Source of the DNA: Paludibacteraceae bacterium
GTDB lineage: Bacteria > Bacteroidota > Bacteroidia > Bacteroidales > Paludibacteraceae
Direction: 5' to 3'
Assembly: GCA_017961765.1 (NCBI GenBank)
Contig: JAGCWQ010000241.1
Span: 1-41,249 of the forward strand
DNA: 41,249 nt
Part shown: piece after piece, positions 17,203 through 26,253 of the stretch
Layout: the number at the start of each line of letters is the position of its first letter
How positions within the stretch are numbered: the first letter of the stretch is position 1
Position numbers and translations under genes: made by a program
Notes under the pieces: model-generated
Databases searched by the model: none
Seen by the model: only the letters and a program-made list of their open reading frames with translations
What the model was told of the DNA's origin: nothing

Positions 17203-19143
17203 ATGACAAACAACCACGGATTTATCAGAGTGGCAGCCGCCATTCCCAACGTTAAGATATCAGATTGCCGATACAATACGGAGAGAATCAAAAACCTCAT
17301 ACTACAAGCAGAAAAGGAGAATGTGGAAATCATCTGTTTCCCAGAACTCTGCATCACAGCCTACACTTGTGCAGACTTGTTCTACCAAAAACAACTGCTG
17401 AACTCTGCTGAAGAGAGCCTCAACCAACTTTTGCAAGAGACAAAAGAGTTGGGGATCACGTTCATCGTAGGACTCCCCAAAGTTCAAGCAAATAGACTCT
17501 TCAATATTGCGGTAGTGTGTCAAAAGGGAAAGATAATGGGTGCCGTACCTAAAACATACATTCCGAACTACAACGAGTTCTACGAAAAGAGGTGGTTCTC
17601 CTCCGCGAAAGACATTCTCGACTGCGAGATCGATTTATGCGGACAAACGGTACCATTCGGCACCAACCTCCTTTTCGGAAACAACGACTGCCGTTTTGCC
17701 ATAGAAATATGCGAAGACCTTTGGTTGCCTCAGGCTCCAAGTAACCAACATGCTTTAGCTGGGGCGCAACTTCTCTTCAACCTTTCGGCAAGTGACGAAG
17801 TAATTGGCAAGAATGCCTACTTGAAACAGATGATACTCCAACAATCCGCAAAGTGTGTTGCCGGATATATCTATGCTTCAGCAGGTTTCGGAGAGTCCAG
17901 TACCGACCTTGTCTTCGCAGGAAACGGTCTTATTGCAGAGAACGGTTCATTCGTAGCACAATCCGAACGGTTCAAATTCGAGGAGCAGCTCATCATAGGA
18001 GAGGTTGACATCGACAAATTGGACACTGACCGTCTTAAAAATTCAGCATTCTATGTGGGCGCAGACGACATCAACGAGGATTACCTAACCATTCCTATGA
18101 ATTTCAGCAACAAGGAGTTCGGAAAATTGTCCCGCAAAATCAACCCGACTCCGTTCGTTCCTCCTACAGAAGGCATCAAAGAACGTTGCAACGAAATTTT
18201 CTCCATACAAGTGGGCGGACTCGCCACTCGTCTATACCACACGGGAATCAAATATGCTGTACTGGGAATTTCTGGTGGACTGGATTCCACGTTGGCCCTG
18301 CTCGTATGCGTAAAGACATTTGACAAACTCGGCATTCCAAGAAAGAACATCATCGGTATAACCATGCCTGGCTTCGGCACTACAGGTCGTACCTACAACA
18401 ACGCCATCAAAATGATGCAGGAATTGGGCATCACCATGAAGGAAATCGACATCAAGCCGGGTTGCATCCAGCACTTCAAAGACATCGAACACGACATAAA
18501 CAACACAGATGTCACGTATGAAAATGCTCAAGCCCGCCAACGTACTTACATCCTGATGGACTACGCCAACAAGACGAATGGACTTGTTGTCGGAACAGGC
18601 GACCTCTCAGAGCTTGTTCTCGGTTGGGCAACTTACAACGGCGACCACATGAGCATGTACGGTGTCAATGCCTCCATTCCTAAGACATTGGTGCGCTACC
18701 TCGTACGGTATGCGGCAGAATATGAGATGGATGAATCAGCACGGAAGACATTGCTTGACGTGGTGGATACGCCTATCAGTCCTGAGCTATTGCCTGCGGA
18801 CAAAGACGGTAACATTGCACAAAAAACGGAAGACAACGTCGGCCCATACATATTGCACGACTTCTTCATCTACTACACGCTTCGTTTCGGCTACACCCCT
18901 TCAAAATTGTTCTATCTTGCCACGCAAGCCATGGAAGGCATGTTCGATTCGAAGACCATACTCAAATGGATGAGGACATTCTATAGAAGATTCTTCTATC
19001 AGCAGTTCAAGCGTTCTTGTATGCCAGACGGTCCTAAGATTGGTTCCGTATGTCTTTCTCCTCGCGGAGATTGGAGAATGCCAAGCGATGCCTCCTATGC
19101 CATTTGGAACGCCGAATTGGACAAGATAGAACAATCGCTTTAA
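17203..19143 (+). CDS. nadE: Glutamine-dependent NAD+ synthetase
   Basis: Final step of NAD synthesis: amidates deamido-NAD using ammonia from glutamine. It has 646 residues in two domains. The N-terminal nitrilase-fold glutaminase (about 1-290) carries the Glu-Lys-Cys triad in FPELC (E48), VPKTYIPNY (K117) and EICEDLW (C170). The C-terminal synthetase domain (about 320-646) has the ATP P-loop SGGLDS at 357-362 and VGTGDLSELVLGWATYNGDH near 465. All catalytic residues are intact. It is followed by a hairpin and then topB. Confidence 0.97.
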   Translation: MTNNHGFIRVAAAIPNVKISDCRYNTERIKNLILQAEKENVEIICFPELCITAYTCADLFYQKQLLNSAEESLNQLLQETKELGITFIVGLPKVQANRLFNIAVVCQKGKIMGAVPKTYIPNYNEFYEKRWFSSAKDILDCEIDLCGQTVPFGTNLLFGNNDCRFAIEICEDLWLPQAPSNQHALAGAQLLFNLSASDEVIGKNAYLKQMILQQSAKCVAGYIYASAGFGESSTDLVFAGNGLIAENGSFVAQSERFKFEEQLIIGEVDIDKLDTDRLKNSAFYVGADDINEDYLTIPMNFSNKEFGKLSRKINPTPFVPPTEGIKERCNEIFSIQVGGLATRLYHTGIKYAVLGISGGLDSTLALLVCVKTFDKLGIPRKNIIGITMPGFGTTGRTYNNAIKMMQELGITMKEIDIKPGCIQHFKDIEHDINNTDVTYENAQARQRTYILMDYANKTNGLVVGTGDLSELVLGWATYNGDHMSMYGVNASIPKTLVRYLVRYAAEYEMDESARKTLLDVVDTPISPELLPADKDGNIAQKTEDNVGPYILHDFFIYYTLRFGYTPSKLFYLATQAMEGMFDSKTILKWMRTFYRRFFYQQFKRSCMPDGPKIGSVCLSPRGDWRMPSDASYAIWNAELDKIEQSL

Positions 19144-19160
19144 AAATAAGATTACACATT

Positions 19161-19191
19161 GCTGGTAACTCTCACCAAGGGAGTTGCCAGC
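19161..19191 (+). other. Stem-loop between nadE and topB
   Basis: GCTGGTAACTC and GAGTTGCCAGC form an 11-bp stem (one G-U) with a 9-nt loop, 17 nt after nadE. No T-tract follows (TCCATTTGAAC), so it may be a weak terminator, an mRNA 3'-end stabiliser, or part of the topB leader. Confidence 0.6.
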
Positions 19192-19246
19192 TCCATTTGA
19201 ACACCAGTCTAACGGACTCACTCAATTTTTGAAAAAAGAATAAATT

Positions 19247-21391
19247 GTGAAAGTTTGTATCGCCGAGAAACCCAGTGTCGCCAGAGATATTGCCGCCGTA
19301 CTGGGTGCCAACACGAAGAGGGATGGATATATTGAGGGAAACGGATACCAAGTGACTTGGGTATTCGGACATCTCTGTACCCTAAAAGAGCCCCACGAAT
19401 ACAATCCGGCATGGAAACGATGGTCGTTGGGAGACCTCCCCATCATTCCGCAACGGTTCGGCATAAAACTCATCGAAAACGACGGGTCGGAAAAGCAATT
19501 CCACATCATAGAGAAACTCATCAGCACAGCCGACGAAGTGATTAACTGCGGAGATGCCGGACAAGAGGGAGAACTCATCCAACGATGGGTCATGCAAAAG
19601 GCACAATGCAAATGTTCCGTCAAACGACTTTGGATCTCATCGCTTACAGAAGAGTCCATCAAAGACGGATTCGCCAACCTCCGTCCTCAGTCCGACTTCG
19701 ACAAACTCTACGAGGCCGGTGCCATGCGTGCCATCGGGGATTGGCTATTAGGCATAAACGCAACCCGGCTCTATACGCTTCGCTACGGACAAAACAAACA
19801 AGTGCTCTCCATCGGCAGAGTACAAACTCCTACCCTCGCCCTCATCGTCAAAAGACATTTGGAAATAGTCAATTTCAAACCTGAGCAATATTGGGAACTG
19901 AAGACTGTCTATCGTGACACGACGTTCTCCGCCACCAAGGGACGTTTCACCAACGAGGAAGAGGGAAGAAAATTTCTGAACGAGGTCATTCAAAGCGACT
20001 TCGAAGTGACAGACATATCCACTAAAAAAGGAACCGAATCCGCTCCCCGGCTCTTCGATTTGACCTCCCTGCAAGTGGAATGCAACAAGAAATTCGGATT
20101 TTCAGCCGAAGACACCCTTCGACATATCCAATCGCTCTACGAAAAGAAGGTGACGACCTATCCCCGCGTTGACACCACCTACTTGAGCGAAGACATCCAC
20201 CCAAAAGTACCCAGCATCTTAAAGGGGCTGCAGGCTTACAGCAACCTGACACAAAGCCTACTCTCCTCCAAGATTCCGAAATCGAAGAAAGTATTCGACA
20301 ACAGCAAGATAACAGACCACCACGCCATCATTCCGACAGGCGTGAACCCCACCAATCTGAGTGCCGACGAACAAAAAGTGTTCGATCTCGTGGCAAGGAG
20401 ATTCATCGCCAACTTCTATCCAGAATGTCAAACCTCAACCACCTCCGTCATGGGAAAGGTGGAAAACATCGAGTTCAAAGCCACGGGAAAACAGATTTTA
20501 GTTCCCGGCTGGCGTGTCGTTTTCGAGAAAGACAAGAAGGATGACGAAGAGAACAACGAGGAAGAGAAAACGCTTCCTCTCTTCACAAAAGGGGAAAGAG
20601 GCCCCCACAAACCCGACCTAAACGAGAAGTGGACACAACCACCTAAGCCCTACACGGAGGCCACCCTTCTTAGGGCAATGGAAACCGCAGGAAAACAGAT
20701 CGAGGACGGGGAACTCCGTGACCTCTTGAAAGAAAACGGAATCGGAAGGCCTTCTACGAGAGCCAACATCATCGAAACGCTCTACAAGAGGAACTACATG
20801 CGGAAAGAGAGGAAGAACATCTTCCCCACTCAGACTGGCATCGACTTGATTCAAACCATACAACACGAGATTCTCAAATCGGCGGAACTGACCGGACAAT
20901 GGGAGAAGAGGCTCAGAATGATAGAACGAAGCAACTATCAAAGCCAAACTTTCATGACGGAGTTAAAGACGATGGTGGCCACCTTGGTGCAGACAGTCAA
21001 AAACGACTACGGGAAGACCATATCCATAGAGGAAAAAGAGAAAGAAGCACCCAAAAAGCAAGAGAAGAAAAGCACAAAAAAGACAGAAGGCAAAAAAGAG
21101 AGTTCAAAAAGCGCCACGCCACCCAAAGATGAGGCAAAGGCAAAAAAAGTGGAGACACGTCCAGACAACGACAACCTTTGTCCAATCTGTCACACCGGCT
21201 TGATTCTGAAAGGCAATGCCGCCTTCGGTTGCTCCAATTGGAATACTGGTTGCAAGTTCCGCATACCATTCGTTTTCGAAGGACACACATTCACATCGGA
21301 TGAGTTAACGAAACTGACCAAAATGGAGACTATTCAAATCGGAGAAAAAAAGGTCAAGCTATCGGCAGAAGGTGTTTTCGAAAGCATATAA
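19247..21391 (+). CDS. topB: DNA topoisomerase III (type IA), GTG start
   Basis: Type IA topoisomerase that decatenates and relaxes single-stranded regions of DNA. The start is GTG at 19247, since translation from there gives the canonical MKVCIAEKPSVARDIA N-terminus. TOPRIM domain is at about 1-150, with CGDAGQEGE at 101-109. The catalytic Tyr is Y305 in TTYPRVDTTYL. ENGIGRPSTRANIIE near 495 is a family motif. A lysine/glutamate-rich linker (about 590-640) leads to a C4 zinc-ribbon-like end (CPICHTG, then CSNWNTGC). The TOPRIM DxDxE motif reads D-A-G-Q-E, lacking the second Asp. The length of 714 is normal for Bacteroidota TopB. Confidence 0.95.
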   Translation: MKVCIAEKPSVARDIAAVLGANTKRDGYIEGNGYQVTWVFGHLCTLKEPHEYNPAWKRWSLGDLPIIPQRFGIKLIENDGSEKQFHIIEKLISTADEVINCGDAGQEGELIQRWVMQKAQCKCSVKRLWISSLTEESIKDGFANLRPQSDFDKLYEAGAMRAIGDWLLGINATRLYTLRYGQNKQVLSIGRVQTPTLALIVKRHLEIVNFKPEQYWELKTVYRDTTFSATKGRFTNEEEGRKFLNEVIQSDFEVTDISTKKGTESAPRLFDLTSLQVECNKKFGFSAEDTLRHIQSLYEKKVTTYPRVDTTYLSEDIHPKVPSILKGLQAYSNLTQSLLSSKIPKSKKVFDNSKITDHHAIIPTGVNPTNLSADEQKVFDLVARRFIANFYPECQTSTTSVMGKVENIEFKATGKQILVPGWRVVFEKDKKDDEENNEEEKTLPLFTKGERGPHKPDLNEKWTQPPKPYTEATLLRAMETAGKQIEDGELRDLLKENGIGRPSTRANIIETLYKRNYMRKERKNIFPTQTGIDLIQTIQHEILKSAELTGQWEKRLRMIERSNYQSQTFMTELKTMVATLVQTVKNDYGKTISIEEKEKEAPKKQEKKSTKKTEGKKESSKSATPPKDEAKAKKVETRPDNDNLCPICHTGLILKGNAAFGCSNWNTGCKFRIPFVFEGHTFTSDELTKLTKMETIQIGEKKVKLSAEGVFESI

Positions 21392-21396
21392 GAAAA

Positions 21397-21438
21397 AGAC
21401 GGGGAAAGAACATTGGTTCTCTCTCCGTCTCTCCTTTT
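21397..21438. terminator. Bidirectional terminator between topB and relA
   Basis: AGACGG pairs with CCGTCT at the base of an imperfect longer hairpin, with GAAAGAAC facing GTTCTCTC. It is followed by CTCCTTTT on plus and by CTTTTTCT on minus, as expected between converging genes. Confidence 0.7.
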
Positions 21439-21452
21439 AATCATTTCTGTCC

Positions 21453-23630
21453 TCAAGAACGTTCCACGCTCTTAACACCCTTAATCGTCTTCACCTTCTT
21501 TATCAAATCCTCCAAATTTTTAGAATCGTCCACCAAGACGATTATCGTACCTTGGAAAAGTCCATCCGTAGGATCGACCGATATGGAACGAAGGGCTATA
21601 TGAGGATCCTTTGAAATCAACGAAGTAATGTTAGTTACGATACCAATATCGTCATTACCAATCACATGTAACGTCGCAGGATACTGACTACCCGATTTTC
21701 CTGACCAACGAGCCTTCACGAAACGATAACCAAAACGACGCATCATCTGAGGGGCGTTAGGACAATCCTTCTTATGAATCTTGATACCTCCGCTCACCGT
21801 GATAAAACCGAAAATCTCGTCGCCATAAATTGGATTACAGCATTTAGACAACTGATACTGAATGCCTTTCAAATTCTGGTCTATCACCAAAACATCCTCC
21901 TTAGAAGAGATCTCCTCCAAATTGGAAACATGCTCGTAGGTCTCCAATCCACGGTCTTCAAAAACACTCTTCGTCTCCTTCTCCAAAATCTCCATATAGA
22001 GGTCACGGATAGAGAGCAAATCGAACTTCTCAGCCGCCAACATTTGGAAGAACTCGGTCAAAGTCTTAACACCCAACTTCTTGGCCAACTTAGAAACGAT
22101 GGACTCGTCATACTCCAACTTCCAGTTTTTCAAACGACGGAGAAAGACCTCCTTTCCCATCTCGGCATCAGAAAGTTCCTGTTCCCGCAAAATCTGCTTG
22201 ATTCGAGTCTTGGCCTTAGCCGTTTGAACGATGTTGAGCCACTCCTGCTTAGGCTTCTGCGAAGGAGAAGTCAGCACCTCCACTTGATCACCATTCGACA
22301 AGGTTTGCCTCAAAGAGACGTTCTTGCCATTAATACGTCCTCCGACACACTTGACCCCCAAACCCGAATGGATTTGGAAAGCGAAATCCAAGACCGTCGC
22401 CCCCTTCGGTAATTTCTGCAAGTCACCGCTCGGAGTAAAGACGAAGACCTCCTTGTCATAGAGGTTCAGCTTGAAATCGTCCATATAATCGATGGCGTTT
22501 GCTTCCGGATTCTCCAAAATCTCACGGATATTCGCCAACCATTTGTCGAAATCGGATTCGCCTTTCACACCCTTGTACTTAAAATGGGCAGCCAATCCCT
22601 TCTCGGCAATTTCATCCATCCGTTCCGTACGGATTTGCACCTCCACCCATTTACCTTGAGGTCCCATGACAGTGATATGCAACGACTCATAACCGTTTGA
22701 CTTAGGAATGGACAACCAGTCACGCAACCGTTTAGGGTTAGGCTGATACATATCCGTCACAATGGAATAGACTTGCCAGCATTCCGACTTCTCCTTTTCA
22801 ACAGGAGTATCCAATATTACTCGGATTGCGAAAAGGTCGTATATGTTCTCAAACGGTGTGTTCTGCTTTTTCATCTTATTCCAAATGGAATAGATGGACT
22901 TCGTTCTTCCCTTGATGGAAAAATGAAAACCAGCAGCCTCCAACTTTTCTTTCAAAGGCCCGATAAAATCAGCGATATATTTATCACGGGAACGCTTCGT
23001 CTCGTTCAACTTCTTGGCTATATCATGATAGATATCACCGTTCATATATTTCAAAGAGAGGTCTTCCAACTCCGACTTTATCCGATAGAGACCCAAACGA
23101 TGAGCCAACGGAGCATATAGATAGGCCACCTCCTTCGCGATGGAGATTCTCTCCCCTTCCGAGAAATTCTGCAAGATACGCATCATATAGAGACGGTCGC
23201 ATATCAAAATAATGATAACACGAATATCCTGCGCCATCGTCAAAAGCAGTTTTCTGAAGTTGTCCGATTCGACAGACGGATTCAATGCATAAATATCATT
23301 CGCCTTCACCAAGCCACGAACAATCGAACCCACCTGCGCCCCAAACAGAGCCTCCACCTTATCCAAGGAGACAAAACCCACCTTGACTGCCTCATAGGCT
23401 ATTTTGCTCTGAATCGCCACACGGCCCAAATTCACCTCGTTTAAAAGGATCATGGCCGTATTGAGTGCCTTAATTATGGCAGGATATGCCTCAGAGGGAT
23501 TAATATCCACATTCTCCCTCGAGTCAAACAGAGACTTAAAAACCTTGATATCGGAGGAATCAAACAGATTACCCGCTACACGCAACACCTTCCGGTACTC
23601 CCTCACCAATTCTTCTTTATACTCTTCCAT
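21453..23630 (-). CDS. RelA/SpoT (p)ppGpp synthetase with degenerate hydrolase domain
   Basis: Long RSH protein, 725 residues: HD-like domain (about 25-180), synthetase (about 225-345), TGS (about 390-450), helical and conserved-Cys region (KCCNPIYGD near 610) and a C-terminal ACT domain (about 650-725). The synthetase looks intact: GRTKSIYSIW near 241, NGYESLH near 312, EVQIRT near 328. The basic RLRD at 301-304 occupies the RxKD/ExDD site and resembles the RxKD class. The hydrolase site is degraded: the usual HPxxVA His is Tyr (YPAII at 49), the HDxxED motif is absent (SKIAYEA near 75), and DRLHNMRT reads DRLYMMRI at 145. I therefore infer a synthetase-only RelA; a separate hydrolase should exist elsewhere in the genome. 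Confidence 0.93.
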   Translation of the reverse strand: MEEYKEELVREYRKVLRVAGNLFDSSDIKVFKSLFDSRENVDINPSEAYPAIIKALNTAMILLNEVNLGRVAIQSKIAYEAVKVGFVSLDKVEALFGAQVGSIVRGLVKANDIYALNPSVESDNFRKLLLTMAQDIRVIIILICDRLYMMRILQNFSEGERISIAKEVAYLYAPLAHRLGLYRIKSELEDLSLKYMNGDIYHDIAKKLNETKRSRDKYIADFIGPLKEKLEAAGFHFSIKGRTKSIYSIWNKMKKQNTPFENIYDLFAIRVILDTPVEKEKSECWQVYSIVTDMYQPNPKRLRDWLSIPKSNGYESLHITVMGPQGKWVEVQIRTERMDEIAEKGLAAHFKYKGVKGESDFDKWLANIREILENPEANAIDYMDDFKLNLYDKEVFVFTPSGDLQKLPKGATVLDFAFQIHSGLGVKCVGGRINGKNVSLRQTLSNGDQVEVLTSPSQKPKQEWLNIVQTAKAKTRIKQILREQELSDAEMGKEVFLRRLKNWKLEYDESIVSKLAKKLGVKTLTEFFQMLAAEKFDLLSIRDLYMEILEKETKSVFEDRGLETYEHVSNLEEISSKEDVLVIDQNLKGIQYQLSKCCNPIYGDEIFGFITVSGGIKIHKKDCPNAPQMMRRFGYRFVKARWSGKSGSQYPATLHVIGNDDIGIVTNITSLISKDPHIALRSISVDPTDGLFQGTIIVLVDDSKNLEDLIKKVKTIKGVKSVERS

Positions 23631-23828
23631 ACATTACCCCTCCTCTTCTTTTACGGTTTCCATCCTAAAACAGGATTCCCACAGAAACCAAGTTTATTCA
23701 TAAAGTAAAGATACTCCTATTATTCCTATATCAGAGAGGAAAACGGCATAAAAAAAGCAAATATTCGTTGTTAACTATGAAATACACAAAAAAGAGGGCA
23801 GCAAAGAAAGAAATCGGCATAAAATGGT

Positions 23829-23836
23829 TATTTTTG
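23829..23836 (+). promoter_or_regulatory. Possible -7 element upstream of pspC
   Basis: TATTTTTG matches TAnnTTTG, 92 nt before the pspC-like gene. The -33 box is not evident. Confidence 0.35.
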
Positions 23837-23928
23837 CGTAAATAAGATAAGGACTGAGTTAAAAATACCGATTTAGGAGAATGGGAACTACAATCCTTAA
23901 CTCGTAATTCTTAATTATCAATAGCATT

Positions 23929-24132
23929 ATGGCAAAACAACTTAAAAGATCATCCAACAAGATGTTGGGAGGCGTAGCTGCCGGAATCGCAGAGTACTTC
24001 GATTTGGATCCAACCATCGTCCGCCTTCTTTTCGTCCTCGTGACAATCATGGGCGGTTGTGGCATCCCCATCTTGGGAGGTTGTAGCATCCTCCTCATCT
24101 ACTTAGTATGCTGGTTAGTCATGCCAAAATAA
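23929..24132 (+). CDS. PspC-domain small membrane protein
   Basis: Protein of 67 residues made almost only of a PspC domain: a basic N-terminus (MAKQLKRSSNKMLGGV), GGVAAGIAEYFDLDPTIVRLLFV at about 14-36 (the family signature, quoted by its first part GGVAAGIAEYFDLDP) and a second hydrophobic segment (about 45-65) ending in LVMPK. Proteins of this type sit in the inner membrane; in enterobacteria PspC belongs to the phage-shock envelope-stress response, but stand-alone copies in Bacteroidota are uncharacterised. It lies 55 nt before uvrB on the same strand, so it may share its message. Confidence 0.88.
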   Translation: MAKQLKRSSNKMLGGVAAGIAEYFDLDPTIVRLLFVLVTIMGGCGIPILGGCSILLIYLVCWLVMPK

Positions 24133-24187
24133 CAGGAAATCAACGTTTCAATCTTATGCGAGGTATCTGACGGCAAAACAGGAGAAA

Positions 24188-26227
24188 ATGGAATTCAAAC
24201 TAGTATCGGACTATCAACCCACGGGAGACCAACCAGAAGCCATCAAAGAATTGGTGGAAGGCATTCGTTCGGGCTATCCTGCCCAAACGCTACTAGGCGT
24301 GACGGGATCAGGTAAGACCTTCACGATAGCCAACGTCATCAAGGAAATCAACCGGCCGACTATCGTCCTAAGCCACAACAAGACGCTGGCGGCCCAGCTT
24401 TACAGCGAATTCAAAGGTTTCTTCCCCGACAACGCCGTGGAGTATTTCGTCTCCTACTACGACTACTACCAGCCCGAAGCATACCTGCCCAACACGGATA
24501 CCTACATAGAGAAAGACCTATCCATCAACGACGAGATAGAGAAATTGCGTTTGGCTGCCACATCCGCCCTCCTATCGGGGAGGAAGGATGTCGTCATCGT
24601 CTCCTCCGTATCCTGCCTCTACGGCATGGGTAACCCTGAGGATTTCCACAAAACGATGATTCCTTTGAGGAAAGGCCAATCATTGGCGCTGAACACACTC
24701 CTTCGCTTATTGGTGGAAAGCCTCTATGTCAGAAACGAGATTGAACTCACGCACGGAAACTTCCGCGTAAAAGGAGATACCGTCGATATATTCCTTGCCT
24801 ATGCGGACTATATCGTCCGAATCAGTTTCTGGGGCGACGAGATAGATGAGATTGAGACCATCGATCCGATTGACGGCAACCGAATCAGTACACTCGACGA
24901 GATTAACATATACCCCGCCAACCTCTTTGTCACGACCAAAGAACGGATCAACCAAGCGTTGATAAAAATTGGCGACGACCTGACCAAGCAGGTGGAATAC
25001 CTGCAATCGATAGGAAAGGCGTTAGAGGCGAAACGACTCTACGAACGAGTAAACTACGACATGGAGATGATTCGGGAATTAGGCCATTGCTCCGGTATCG
25101 AGAACTACTCCCGCTACTTCGACGGAAGGGCGGAAGGAACACGTCCTTTCTGCCTACTCGACTTCTTCCCAAAAGATTTTCTGATGGTAATCGACGAAAG
25201 CCACGTCACCATACCTCAGATCAGGGCAATGTACGGAGGCGACTATTCTCGAAAGAGGACCCTCGTCGATTTTGGATTCCGACTACCGGCTGCCATAGAC
25301 AACCGTCCGTTGAAATTCGAGGAATTCGAGGAGATGTCGGGCCAAACAATCTACGTGAGCGCAACGCCTGCCGAATATGAATTGGAGAAAAGCGAAGGCG
25401 TCATCGTCGAGCAAGTCATCCGTCCGACGGGACTGTTAGACCCTGTCATCGAAGTCCGCCCGAGTCTCAACCAAATAGACGACCTGTTGGAAGAGATCCA
25501 GATACGGGCAGAGAAAGACGAGCGTGTGCTTGTGACCACACTGACCAAGCGAATGGCGGAAGAGTTGCAAGTCTATCTGCAAAAGATGGGAGTCCGAAGC
25601 AACTACATCCACTCCGACGTAGAGACGCTGGAACGAGTAAAGATCATGGAAGATTTGAGGAACGGCCTCTTCGACGTACTAGTCGGTGTCAACCTGCTTA
25701 GGGAAGGATTGGATTTGCCAGAAGTATCACTGGTAGCCATCCTCGATGCAGACAAAGAAGGATTCCTTCGTTCCCACCGCGCCCTCACGCAAACGGCAGG
25801 ACGTGCGGCAAGAAACCTCAACGGACTCGTCATCATGTATGCCGACAAAATCACGGAAAGCATGCAACAAACCATCGACGAGAACAACCGCCGAAGGGAA
25901 AAACAAATTGCCTACAACACCGCCAACCATATCACGCCGAAAGCTCTCAACAAAACAGTTAAATCGGCTCTCACGAAAGAAGATCCGACAGAAGAGAAGA
26001 GAAGTCAGAAGCCATACAGCACTATTCCATCGACGACAAGCGGCAACATGGCAGCAGAAAAGGGCTTGGAATATATGAGTAAGGAGGAGCTGCAAAAGGC
26101 TATCGAAACGACCAAACGACTGATGCTCGAAGCAGCCAAGAAACTCGAGTTCATCGAAGCGGCCCAATATCGAGACGAACTCATTAAGATGGAAGAATTA
26201 TTTAAAAATCAATACTTTGACAAATAA
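24188..26227 (+). CDS. uvrB: Excinuclease ABC subunit B
   Basis: Helicase-like damage-verification subunit of nucleotide excision repair, acting with UvrA and UvrC. It has 679 residues. Walker A GVTGSGKT is at 37-44; the beta-hairpin motif FVSYYDYYQPEAYLP follows near 90; DEX(H)-like VIDESHVTIPQ is near 335; SATPAEYE near 375; the C-terminal helicase domain has VGVNLLREGLDLPEVSLV near 505. The C-terminal UVR domain that contacts UvrC (KKLEFIEAAQYRDEL) ends the protein. All motifs are intact. It lies only 26 nt before the SpoIIM-like gene, suggesting that the following five genes may be read from the same transcript. Confidence 0.97.
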   Translation: MEFKLVSDYQPTGDQPEAIKELVEGIRSGYPAQTLLGVTGSGKTFTIANVIKEINRPTIVLSHNKTLAAQLYSEFKGFFPDNAVEYFVSYYDYYQPEAYLPNTDTYIEKDLSINDEIEKLRLAATSALLSGRKDVVIVSSVSCLYGMGNPEDFHKTMIPLRKGQSLALNTLLRLLVESLYVRNEIELTHGNFRVKGDTVDIFLAYADYIVRISFWGDEIDEIETIDPIDGNRISTLDEINIYPANLFVTTKERINQALIKIGDDLTKQVEYLQSIGKALEAKRLYERVNYDMEMIRELGHCSGIENYSRYFDGRAEGTRPFCLLDFFPKDFLMVIDESHVTIPQIRAMYGGDYSRKRTLVDFGFRLPAAIDNRPLKFEEFEEMSGQTIYVSATPAEYELEKSEGVIVEQVIRPTGLLDPVIEVRPSLNQIDDLLEEIQIRAEKDERVLVTTLTKRMAEELQVYLQKMGVRSNYIHSDVETLERVKIMEDLRNGLFDVLVGVNLLREGLDLPEVSLVAILDADKEGFLRSHRALTQTAGRAARNLNGLVIMYADKITESMQQTIDENNRRREKQIAYNTANHITPKALNKTVKSALTKEDPTEEKRSQKPYSTIPSTTSGNMAAEKGLEYMSKEELQKAIETTKRLMLEAAKKLEFIEAAQYRDELIKMEELFKNQYFDK

Positions 26228-26253
26228 GTACCACCACTAACAGTTTAGAAGGG

